Below are positions 29,327 to 35,991 of a stretch of DNA of 35,997 bases, piece by piece; the first letter of the stretch is position 1; every line of letters begins with the position of its first letter. This DNA comes from an uncultured Ruminococcus sp. (GTDB taxonomy: Bacteria; Bacillota_A; Clostridia; Oscillospirales; Acutalibacteraceae). The notes under the pieces were generated by a model, which saw nothing but the letters and a program-made list of their open reading frames with translations, did not search any database and was not told the DNA's origin. Where the stretch lies: NCBI GenBank assembly GCA_902798605.1, contig CADBXH010000021.1:1-35997 (forward strand), read 5' to 3'. The position numbers were made by a program, and so were the translations under genes.

Positions 29327-31807
29327 ATGAAGCAATTTGATGTTGGCGGAATGAGCTGCGCCGCCTGCTCCGCGCGGGTCGAAAAGGCGGTCTCTCAGCT
29401 CGACGGCGTAAGCTCCTGCTCGGTCAGCCTGCTGACAAACTCAATGGGAGTTGAGGGCACGGCAGATCCCGCCGAGATAATCAAAGCGGTTGAAAACGCG
29501 GGCTATACCGCCGCCGAAAAGGGAAGCAAAAAAGCGGAAAGCAATTCCGCAGACAATTTAAAAGATACCGAAAGCCCCAAGATATTAAAACGCCTGATAG
29601 CCTCGATCGGCTTTTTGCTCGTGTTGATGTATTTTTCAATGGGGCATATGATGCTCGGGCTGCCGCTCCCGCCGTTTTTTGAGGGCAACTGCGTCGCGAT
29701 CGGCTTGATGCAGCTTTTGCTCGCGGCGATAGTTATGGTGATAAACCAAAAATTCTTTGTCAGCGGCATAAAGGGAGTGCTCCACCGCGCGCCAAATATG
29801 GACACGCTCGTGGCGCTCGGCTCAGCCACCTCGTTCATCTACAGCACGGTGGTGTTGTTTTTGATGACCGCGGCGCCGGACAGAGCAACAGCGATGGGCT
29901 ATATGAGTAACCTCTACTTTGAGTCAGCCGCGATGATCTTGACGCTTATAACCGTCGGCAAGCTGCTCGAAGCGCTGTCAAAGGGCAGAACGACCGACGC
30001 GCTGAAAAGCCTGATGAACCTTGCGCCTAAAACCGCGACGGTGCTCATCGACGGAAAAGAAACGACCGTTCCCGTTGAGCGGGTCAAAAGGGGAGACATC
30101 TTCGTCGTCCGCCCGGGCGGCAGCGTACCGGTTGACGGAATAATAATCGAGGGCTCTGCGGCGGTCGATGAATCGGCATTGACAGGCGAGAGCGTGCCGG
30201 TAGATAAAACCGTCGGCAGTGCGGTCTCGGCGGCTACGATAAATAAATCTGGCTTTATAAAATGCGAGGCTTCCCGCGTTGGCGAGGACACGACCCTCGC
30301 GCAGATAATAAAAACCGTCAGCGACGCCGCGGCGACAAAAGCGCCTATCGCGAAAATCGCCGACAAGGTATCGGGCGTATTCGTGCCGGTGGTTATCGGC
30401 ATCGCCGCAATAACATTTATAGTCTGGCTGCTCATAGGCGCGCCGGTCGGAACCGCAATAACCAGGGCGGTGTCCGTGCTTGTAATAAGCTGCCCGTGCG
30501 CGCTCGGACTTGCCACGCCCGTGGCGATAATGGTCGGCAGCGGAGTCGGCGCAAAGCACGGTATCCTGTTCAAAACCGCCGAATCGCTCGAAGAAACCGG
30601 AAAGCTCAAAATAATCGCGCTCGACAAAACGGGAACCGTCACCAAGGGCGAGCCCGTCGTGACCGACATAAAGCCGAATGGAATAACTGAAAACGAGCTT
30701 TTGTCCCTCGCGTATTCGCTCGAGAAAATGAGCGAGCATCCGCTCTCAAAGGCGATTAATTCATACGCGGAGGATAATAATATAAAGAGCGCAGCGGTCA
30801 AGAATTTTAAAAATCTGCCCGGCAACGGACTCTCCGCGGAGCTTGACGGCGAAGCTATGCGCGGCGGAAATTTAGGTTATATAAGCGAAAACTGCGATGT
30901 TCCCGATGAATTTAAGAGCGTTGCGGACAGCCTGTCCGACGAGGGAAAAACACCGCTATATTTCTCTAAAGGAAATAAGATCCTCGGTATTATCGCCGTG
31001 GCGGACGTTATAAAGCCCGACAGCAAAGAGGCTATCAGCCTGCTTAATTCGCAGGGAATGAGGGTAGTAATGCTCACCGGCGACAACGAAAAAACCGCCG
31101 CGGCTATCGCTCATCAGGCGGGTATAAACGAGGTTTTCGCGGGGATTTTGCCGAACGAAAAGGAAAGCATTATCAAAAAGCTCAGCGCCGAGGGCAAGAC
31201 CGCCATGGTCGGCGACGGCATAAACGACGCCCCTGCTTTGACGACAGCCGATATCGGTATCGCGATCGGCGCGGGAACAGACGTAGCCATCGACGCCGCG
31301 GACGTGGTGCTGATGAACAGCTCGCTCATCGGCGTGCCGAACGCCGTAAAGCTCGGCAGAGCCGTGCTCAGAAACATCCGCCAAAACCTGTTCTGGGCGT
31401 TTATCTACAACATCATCGGCATCCCGCTCGCCGCGGGAGTGTTTATATCTGTCCTCGGCTGGGGAATGAACCCGATGTTCGGCGCGGCGGCAATGAGCCT
31501 GTCAAGCTTTTGCGTAGTCACAAACGCGCTGAGACTCAATTTTGTAAAGCTCAAAGAAATAAAAACAGAAAATAAACCGAAAATCAAGGAGGAAACCCAA
31601 ATGACAAAGACACTGAAAATCGAGGGAATGATGTGCCCGCACTGCGAGGCAAGAGTAAAATCCGCGCTCGAAGCGCTCACAGAGGTAGGCTCAGCCGAAG
31701 TCAGCCACGAAAAAGGCACGGCGGTAGTAACGCTCAATTCGGATATTTCCGACGATAAGCTCAAAGAGACCGTCGAAGCGCAGGGCTACAAAGTATTGGA
31801 TAATTGA
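29327..31807 (+). CDS. copA: Copper-exporting P1B-type ATPase CopA with C-terminal CopZ-like domain
   Basis: 826 residues. N-terminal HMA domain with GMSCAAC (8-14); membrane region; CPC transport motif (389-391, ISCPCALGLATP); phosphorylated Asp 433 in DKTGTVT; HP motif SEHPLSKA; hinge GDGINDAP (629-636). It exports Cu+ using ATP. After the last helices a charged linker (KLKEIKTENKPKIKEE) leads to a second HMA domain at 759-826 with GMMCPHC. That domain starts with Met 759 (ATG 31601), which has its own AAGGAGG 8 nt upstream, so it could also be made as a separate 68-residue CopZ-like chaperone. Regulated with csoR. Confidence 0.95.
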   Translation: MKQFDVGGMSCAACSARVEKAVSQLDGVSSCSVSLLTNSMGVEGTADPAEIIKAVENAGYTAAEKGSKKAESNSADNLKDTESPKILKRLIASIGFLLVLMYFSMGHMMLGLPLPPFFEGNCVAIGLMQLLLAAIVMVINQKFFVSGIKGVLHRAPNMDTLVALGSATSFIYSTVVLFLMTAAPDRATAMGYMSNLYFESAAMILTLITVGKLLEALSKGRTTDALKSLMNLAPKTATVLIDGKETTVPVERVKRGDIFVVRPGGSVPVDGIIIEGSAAVDESALTGESVPVDKTVGSAVSAATINKSGFIKCEASRVGEDTTLAQIIKTVSDAAATKAPIAKIADKVSGVFVPVVIGIAAITFIVWLLIGAPVGTAITRAVSVLVISCPCALGLATPVAIMVGSGVGAKHGILFKTAESLEETGKLKIIALDKTGTVTKGEPVVTDIKPNGITENELLSLAYSLEKMSEHPLSKAINSYAEDNNIKSAAVKNFKNLPGNGLSAELDGEAMRGGNLGYISENCDVPDEFKSVADSLSDEGKTPLYFSKGNKILGIIAVADVIKPDSKEAISLLNSQGMRVVMLTGDNEKTAAAIAHQAGINEVFAGILPNEKESIIKKLSAEGKTAMVGDGINDAPALTTADIGIAIGAGTDVAIDAADVVLMNSSLIGVPNAVKLGRAVLRNIRQNLFWAFIYNIIGIPLAAGVFISVLGWGMNPMFGAAAMSLSSFCVVTNALRLNFVKLKEIKTENKPKIKEETQMTKTLKIEGMMCPHCEARVKSALEALTEVGSAEVSHEKGTAVVTLNSDISDDKLKETVEAQGYKVLDN
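31586..31603 (+). promoter_or_regulatory. In-frame ribosome binding site and start inside copA (CopZ-like product)
   Basis: AAGGAGG at 31586-31592, 8-nt spacer, ATG 31601-31603, exactly in the copA frame (codon 759). The product would be a complete 68-residue HMA protein with GMMCPHC, the size of free CopZ. Confidence 0.65.
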
Positions 31808-31824
31808 GAATTGAAAATTACAGG

Positions 31825-31859
31825 TCGCTTCGCTCCGAATCGGAGCGGGGCGATTTTTT
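31825..31859 (+). terminator. Terminator of csoR-copA
   Basis: 13-bp stem TCGCTTCGCTCCG (31825-31837) with 31841-31853 (two G-U pairs), loop AAT, then TTTTTT. Confidence 0.85.
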
Positions 31860-31863
31860 ACGC

Positions 31864-31956
31864 ATTTAAAGCCTCCCCTAACACTTGTTTTAGGGGAGGT
31901 GGCGCGCCGCCAAGCGGCGTGACGGAGGGGTCAAAGTTTCCGATAGCGCGAGTTTT
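31864..31956. repeat. Dispersed palindromic repeat, copy B
   Basis: Hairpin CCTCCCCTAA (31872-31881), loop CACTTGTT, TTAGGGGAGG (31890-31899); second hairpin CGCCGC-caa-GCGGCG (31905-31919); then GGAGGGG and TTTCCGATAGCGCGAG. Compared with copy A, three stem pairs change on both sides so that pairing is kept. Confidence 0.8.
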
Positions 31957-31972
31957 ACTTAACAATAAAAAA

Positions 31973-32137
31973 CCTTCTCCCTCGTGGAGAAGGTGGGCAA
32001 TTTGCCTGCAAATTGGTCAGATAAGGGGTTCGCCGTAGGCGACATAGGTCAGCGCGATTTTGGATTTTGTAGTAACCCCAAAATCTAATCCCCTTATCAG
32101 TCAGCTGCGCTGACAGCTTCTCCACCGGGGAGAAGCT
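31973..32137. repeat. Multi-hairpin palindromic repeat element
   Basis: A chain of inverted repeats: CCTTCTCC/GGAGAAGG (31973-31993), CAATTTGC/GCAAATTG (31998-32015), GATAAGGGG answered by CCCCTTATC, GATTTTGG/CCAAAATC (32056-32085), TCAGC-tgc-GCTGA (32101-32113) and AGCTTCTCC/GGAGAAGCT (32115-32137). The ends CTTCTCC...GGAGAAG recur at both borders. Such elements are scattered in many gut Firmicute genomes; no ORF inside. Confidence 0.7.
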
Positions 32138-32181
32138 ATTTCATTGTGTAAAACTGCCAAATTGACAATAGGATTTTTGGA

Positions 32182-32210
32182 TTGCGAAAAGTCCTGTAAT
32201 ATGGTATGAT
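32182..32210 (+). promoter_or_regulatory. Promoter ahead of the structured RNA and lipoprotein
   Basis: TTGCGA (32182-32187), 17-bp spacer, TATGAT (32205-32210); transcript start expected near 32217. Confidence 0.6.
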
Positions 32211-32216
32211 AAAGGT

Positions 32217-32371
32217 GTCAAACAAAATATATATTTCCGAAAGTTTGTATTGTTTACCTATGGTAAAAATACAGGCTCTATTATCTCGTTCTTTCGGAAA
32301 CAGATATGAATTTTGTTTGGCGACAATCGAGCTATGTGTTTCTCGCGCACAGCTTCGGTTGTGCGCTTTTT
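32217..32371 (+). ncRNA. Candidate structured RNA or attenuating leader
   Basis: Three nested helices: P1 CAAACAAAAT (32219-32228) with ATTTTGTTTG (32310-32319), extendable to 13 pairs; P2 TTTCCGAAAG (32234-32243) with CTTTCGGAAA (32291-32300); P3 around 32246-32273 (TGTATTGTTTACC with GGTAAAAATACA, one bulged G). A 17-nt unpaired segment lies between P3 and P2 on the 3' side. It ends in a terminator, GCGCACAGC-TTCG-GTTGTGCGC (32345-32366) and TTTTTAATT. The lipoprotein start is 31 nt further. I match it to no known riboswitch; it could be a free small RNA or a leader. Confidence 0.6.
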
Positions 32372-32401
32372 AATTATTTTAAAATTGAAGGAGGAGTTTT
32401 C

Positions 32402-33559
32402 GTGAAAAAGAAATTTAGAAAAAGCACAGCAGTTTTGTTAGCGATAGTGATGGTTATGTTCTTTGCTATAGAAATGGTAGGTTGTGATAATAGTACTGTC
32501 AAAGATAATAAATCAAGTTATTCAAGTGAGTCAGGATTCAAATCTGATTCAACTGTAGAAACAACAAATAGGTATACTTCTGAACAGAATACTGAAGAAT
32601 CTAATATCAATACAGAAGATTCTTCTTTTTCAATTAGTGATGGTCCAATCTTTTTGAAATGTGATGAGTATCCTTCATCAAGAAATATAAAGAGCATTAC
32701 ATTAACAATGTATTCTTTGAAGGACGGAAAGCAATATCCTATTTTTAGTTATAGCGGCGATGACGAGTATGGTATCGATTGGGTATATGAAAAGCCATCT
32801 TATTCGCGATATCTTAAAAATGAAATGTATTTTTATAAGGTGTTTGACCCCAAATTAGAGAAAATGGCGGTAAAATGGTATGATGACAAAGATGGATCAA
32901 AGCATGTTGGCTGGATAGACAAATCGGGTACTGTAACCGATGTTACTAATACTGTTCATCCTGCTTCATCAGATTTTTCAAGTGTATTTCCAAAGGACGA
33001 AAAACCACATTTTAAAAAGGATGGAACATTCGTGTTTTACGATAATAATGAAAAACAGTATTACTACTATGATCCAGTTGCAAATAATATAATTAAAAAA
33101 AACAATTCCGATGAAGAAGCATATGATTTGTATGGTCAATATCGTGGTTCTGTTAATCTCAACGGAGCTTGCTTTGCTGTAAGTGAAAACACACAGGATT
33201 ATGTAAAGTATGATGATGGATATGTATTATTTCATCTCAAGTACACTGATGCAAACCATAATAGATTAGTAGCTTCAGGTGTAGGGATAAGTGATTTAAC
33301 AGAACCTGGAAAATATGATTATATTGAAACCCCGTATTATTCATATAAAACAGATGAAGGGGCGCAAGTTATAACTCCTGAAAGTGAATACCGTATTGAG
33401 AATATGGCATATTGCAATGATACAATTGTTTTTACGGCATTTAAAGGTTCTGAACACGCTATGTTTAAGATGTCATATGTAGATCGTGTAGCAGGAAAAC
33501 CAGAGAGAATTAGAGATATAGAATCTTCTTGGGGAAATATAGTCATGTGGAAAAGTTAA
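32402..33559 (+). CDS. AT-rich lipoprotein of unknown function
   Basis: 385 residues starting at GTG 32402, with GAAGGAGGAG just upstream; an in-frame ATG at 32306 lies inside the structured leader. Lipoprotein signal: basic KKKFRKS, a hydrophobic core and lipobox MVGC with Cys ~29, so it is anchored on the outer face of the membrane. A Ser/Thr-rich linker (to about residue 75) is followed by a Tyr/Asp/Lys-rich domain with repeated short strands (YYYYDP, YDDGYVLFHLKY), perhaps a beta-propeller; family not recognised. Base and codon use is clearly more AT-rich than all neighbours, suggesting recent acquisition. Confidence 0.72.
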   Translation: MKKKFRKSTAVLLAIVMVMFFAIEMVGCDNSTVKDNKSSYSSESGFKSDSTVETTNRYTSEQNTEESNINTEDSSFSISDGPIFLKCDEYPSSRNIKSITLTMYSLKDGKQYPIFSYSGDDEYGIDWVYEKPSYSRYLKNEMYFYKVFDPKLEKMAVKWYDDKDGSKHVGWIDKSGTVTDVTNTVHPASSDFSSVFPKDEKPHFKKDGTFVFYDNNEKQYYYYDPVANNIIKKNNSDEEAYDLYGQYRGSVNLNGACFAVSENTQDYVKYDDGYVLFHLKYTDANHNRLVASGVGISDLTEPGKYDYIETPYYSYKTDEGAQVITPESEYRIENMAYCNDTIVFTAFKGSEHAMFKMSYVDRVAGKPERIRDIESSWGNIVMWKS

Positions 33560-33560
33560 A

Positions 33561-33644
33561 AAATATACAAAAGGTAACCTCGACGCGGCGGAGATCCAAA
33601 AAATTGCCAAAGGGAAGATTAGTGAGTTTAAGAAAAAATCCTAA
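33561..33644 (+). pseudogene. 3' remnant of a lost gene
   Basis: Directly after the AT-rich lipoprotein gene, another frame reads KYTKGNLDAAEIQKIAKGK then ISEFKKKS and a stop, in GC-rich host-type codons. It has no start and looks like the last 27 codons of a gene whose front part was lost or displaced. The rest of 33645-33796 holds an inverted repeat (ATCATTC/GAATGAT, 33721-33746) and no gene. Confidence 0.4.
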
Positions 33645-33796
33645 GATAATAGCTGTCATCCAGAGTTTTAGCAAAGGAACTCCTTGTGTTACTACTGACC
33701 TTGGTTAAAGAGGTATGAGATCATTCGGCAGAGCCTCAGAATGATAGGGTTAAGGAAAACGGAATCTAAAAATATCAAGAGACTTATAGTTGAATA

Positions 33797-33839
33797 AAAA
33801 AAGCACCTCCGTCAATACTAACGACGGAGGTGCTTTTTT
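33797..33839 (+). promoter_or_regulatory. Terminator-like hairpin that contains the ribosome binding site of the M23 gene
   Basis: Perfect 17-bp stem, 33797-33813 with 33823-33839, 9-nt loop. The 5' arm holds CACCTCC and the 3' arm GGAGGTG (33826-33832), which sits 7 nt before the ATG at 33840 and is the only ribosome binding site of that gene. The six Ts of the 3' arm double as a terminator tail. Confidence 0.85.
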
Positions 33840-34601
33840 ATGAGCAAACATTACAGCGGCAACAGCCGAAAAAGAAAAAACCGCCGCGAAAAAATCGGAT
33901 TTTACACCGCGTTTTCAATCTGCCTGATAGCGGTTTGTATGGCGGTATTTTCAACATACAATACCGTGAACAACTCCGCCAAGCAAAAGCTGACCGATTC
34001 AAGCAACGCAAAGCAGGTCAACCAGCCCGTAACGGGCGTCCACGCCACTCCGCCCGCGCCGACTATCGGTGACATCGGCAAAAAGAGTGATTCGACCGTG
34101 CCCACCGAGATCGCGGACACGGAAGCTCCGACGATCCCCGCCACCCAAAGACCGACCTACAGCTCTGATGCCCTGCAGACAATGCTCGCCGCGGATATCA
34201 GCCTGAACTTCCCCGTAAAGGGCGGTAATATCCTGCGCGAGTACAGCAAAGAGAGCGTTTATTTTAAAACACTTAACGTCTGGAAGCCTCACAGCGGCGT
34301 CGATTTTGCCGCAAATCTCGGCGATGATGTAATGGCGATGAGCGACGGCGAGGTAACAAAGGTCAGCGAGGACAAGCTCCTCGGCAAAACCGTAGAGATC
34401 TCGGTCAACAATGTCGTCTGCACCTACTGCGGACTTGGCGATGTAAAGGTCAAAAAGGGCGACACCGTCAAAAAAGGCGATAAAATCGGCGTTGTCGGCA
34501 CCGTTCCGTGCGAAGCGAGCGACAAAAACCATATCCATGTCGAGGTCAAGGTAAACGGAACTCCCGCCGACCCGATCTCATTTATTAATAACGAAGATTG
34601 A
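33840..34601 (+). CDS. SpoIIQ-like M23 (LytM) family peptidase, membrane-anchored
   Basis: 253 residues. Basic N-terminus (KHYSGNSRKRKNRREK), one membrane helix (about 20-40), a Thr/Pro-rich linker, then a LytM domain (about 120-250). Zn ligands are present: His and Asp in PHSGVDFAA and the HxH of KNHIHVEV. SpoIIQ sits in the forespore membrane and joins SpoIIIAH during engulfment; unlike B. subtilis SpoIIQ, which lacks one ligand, this one looks catalytically complete, as in Clostridia. Alternatives are other M23 cell-wall hydrolases. Translation starts directly at the foot of a 17-bp hairpin that buries its ribosome binding site. Followed by two terminator hairpins. Confidence 0.85.
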   Translation: MSKHYSGNSRKRKNRREKIGFYTAFSICLIAVCMAVFSTYNTVNNSAKQKLTDSSNAKQVNQPVTGVHATPPAPTIGDIGKKSDSTVPTEIADTEAPTIPATQRPTYSSDALQTMLAADISLNFPVKGGNILREYSKESVYFKTLNVWKPHSGVDFAANLGDDVMAMSDGEVTKVSEDKLLGKTVEISVNNVVCTYCGLGDVKVKKGDTVKKGDKIGVVGTVPCEASDKNHIHVEVKVNGTPADPISFINNED

Positions 34602-34649
34602 TTTATCCGATTACCTGATAAAGCCCTCGTCTCGTTTTAGGGGCAAAAA

Positions 34650-34690
34650 CAAAAGACGCGCGCAAATCTAATTCCTGCGCGCGTCTTTTG
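34650..34690. terminator. Strong terminator after the M23 gene
   Basis: 15-bp perfect stem CAAAAGACGCGCGCA (34650-34664) with 34676-34690; A/T tracts on both sides. Confidence 0.85.
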
Positions 34691-34704
34691 CCTGCAAAAT
34701 AATA

Positions 34705-34731
34705 GCAGGGCTGCTCAATGAACAACCCTGC
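34705..34731. terminator. Second hairpin in the convergent intergenic region
   Basis: GCAGGG (34705-34710) pairs with CCCTGC (34726-34731), with T-rich sequence (GTTTTGATTTT) soon after. Nothing else is seen in 34602-34811. Confidence 0.5.
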
Positions 34732-34811
34732 GTCCGTTTTGATTTTATGTCAACGAAAAACACTAAGCGATTTTTCAATTAAAATTCCTTTTAATGGTTT
34801 GTAAGCTGCGC

Positions 34812-34883
34812 TTACCTCTCGCTCTCGTGCCATTCCTCGTTGCCGAAAATAAAATCGTCAATATCCATGATGACAAACTTCAT
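34812..34883 (-). CDS. 23-residue small ORF with a strong ribosome binding site
   Basis: TTAGGAGGTGAAAAC stands directly before ATG 34883 and opens a 23-residue peptide, MKFVIMDIDDFIF then GNEEWHESER, ending at TAA 34812-34814. It is acidic, has no Cys and no membrane segment. A 6-bp hairpin, GTAAGC-tgc-GCTTAC (34801-34815), overlaps its stop. It lies 57 nt after the cytidylate-kinase-like gene on the same strand. Too short for a family call; the near-perfect ribosome binding site is the main support. Confidence 0.5.
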   Translation of the reverse strand: MKFVIMDIDDFIFGNEEWHESER

Positions 34884-34940
34884 GTTTTCACCTCCTAAAT
34901 CAATGATACAGTATATTCAGGAGGACTGAAAATATGCCGA

Positions 34941-35570
34941 TTAAATTTGATCGAGCAAATTAATGTAATCGACAATCAAATCCGCGGCGGTCTCCGGTTT
35001 AAGATTTGTGGTATTGATACACAAATCATAGTTGTCAACCTGACCCCACTTTTGTCCTGAATAAAAGCTGTAATAGTTAGCTCTGCCTTTATCCGCTTTC
35101 AAAATCGCCTGCTTAGCTCGCGCAGGCTCAATGTCGTTTCTTTCAACGGCGCGTTTTATTCTGCTTTCAATGTCAGCATAAATATATATTTTAACTACGT
35201 TGGGAGCGTCTTTCAGCACATAGTCGGCGCATCTTCCGACAACAACAAAATATTCATTTTCCGCTTTTTCTTTAATTATCTTGTGCTGAATAATGTAAAG
35301 CTGATCATTGAGCGGCAAGTCGCCCATTGTAGATGAGAATCCGTTTCCGTAATTATAGAGTCCTACGGAAAGCGAATAAAGCAAACTGTTCGCGGGCTTT
35401 TCGTCCGCTTTTTCGAATACCTCGGGAGATACCCCGCTTTCTTTGGCTGCAAGAGATATCAATTCCTTGTCATAAAACCCGATGCCGAGTTTGTCTGCCA
35501 GAAGCTCGCCGATCTCGTGTCCACCCGAGCCGTACTGCCTCGTGATAGTAATAATTCTGTTGCAGCTCAT
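34941..35570 (-). CDS. Cytidylate kinase-like family protein (AAA P-loop kinase)
   Basis: 209 residues from ATG 35570, with GGGGTGAG upstream; an in-frame GTG three codons earlier overlaps that site. IITITRQYGSGGHEIGELLADKLG carries a P-loop variant (RQYGSGGHEIG), followed by GIGFYDKELI; further on VVVGRCADYVL and RIKRAVERNDIE. This is the cytidylate kinase-like (Cytidylate_kin2) family, often annotated as cytidylate kinase but lacking the full CMP-binding pattern of Cmk. Probably phosphorylates a nucleotide or another small substrate; the role is unknown. The divergent region upstream (35571-35865) shows no gene. Confidence 0.85.
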   Translation of the reverse strand: MSCNRIITITRQYGSGGHEIGELLADKLGIGFYDKELISLAAKESGVSPEVFEKADEKPANSLLYSLSVGLYNYGNGFSSTMGDLPLNDQLYIIQHKIIKEKAENEYFVVVGRCADYVLKDAPNVVKIYIYADIESRIKRAVERNDIEPARAKQAILKADKGRANYYSFYSGQKWGQVDNYDLCINTTNLKPETAADLIVDYINLLDQI

Positions 35571-35865
35571 TATTCTCACCCCGATATTCGCAAATGCATA
35601 AAGATAATAATTTGCCTTATTTCTTTTATGTAAATATATAATATCACATATTTTGCAAAAGTCTATACTTATTTTGCAAAATCTTAAAATTTTGTAACAA
35701 TTATCTAAATCGGAGGGCGTTTAATTGTTTAAAAACACAATATTCTTATGGAGAAAAATGAAAATCAAGTGAAAAATGGGATATTAATGGGGATAAAGCA
35801 AGAATTTTGCAGTCTGTTGATCATAAAAATCAGGTTTGATAAAGCGGTTACAAAAAAGTAAATTT

Positions 35866-35911
35866 TATTGCCGGAAATTTCAAAAAATGTATTGCCGGAA
35901 ATTTCAAAAAA
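35866..35911. repeat. Two 22-bp direct repeats upstream of a promoter
   Basis: TATTGCCGGAAATTTC followed by six As occurs at 35866-35887 and again at 35890-35911, 24 bp apart. The second copy ends 4 bp before the -35 of the promoter at 35916, a placement expected of a regulator binding site. Confidence 0.7.
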
Positions 35912-35915
35912 ACTG

Positions 35916-35944
35916 TTGACAAAGGGAGCGGGTTGATGTATAAT
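35916..35944 (+). promoter_or_regulatory. Consensus promoter near the window end
   Basis: TTGACA (35916-35921), 17-bp spacer, TATAAT (35939-35944). The gene it drives lies beyond the window. Confidence 0.85.
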
Positions 35945-35964
35945 GTTATTCGCACTATTAAGGC

Positions 35965-35991
35965 ACGGGTGCGAAAACACCCGTTATTTTT
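35965..35991 (+). terminator. Terminator-like hairpin in the leader after the last promoter
   Basis: ACGGGTG (35965-35971) pairs with CACCCGT (35978-35984), followed by TATTTTTT. It would end transcription about 40 nt after the start unless prevented, so it may be an attenuator or a hairpin of a 5' leader. Confidence 0.55.

Noticed and set aside
28804..32137. CRISPR array
   Set aside because: Repeats are two distant palindromic copies plus one composite element, not regularly spaced direct repeats with spacers.
32217..32371. Retron ncRNA, tracrRNA or a known riboswitch
   Set aside because: No reverse transcriptase or cas gene is nearby, and no conserved riboswitch core could be matched by eye, so I left the class open.
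35749..35862. 37-codon ORF starting ATG GAG AAA AAT
   Set aside because: No Shine-Dalgarno at proper distance and no recognisable sequence; region otherwise reads as promoter-type AT-rich DNA.
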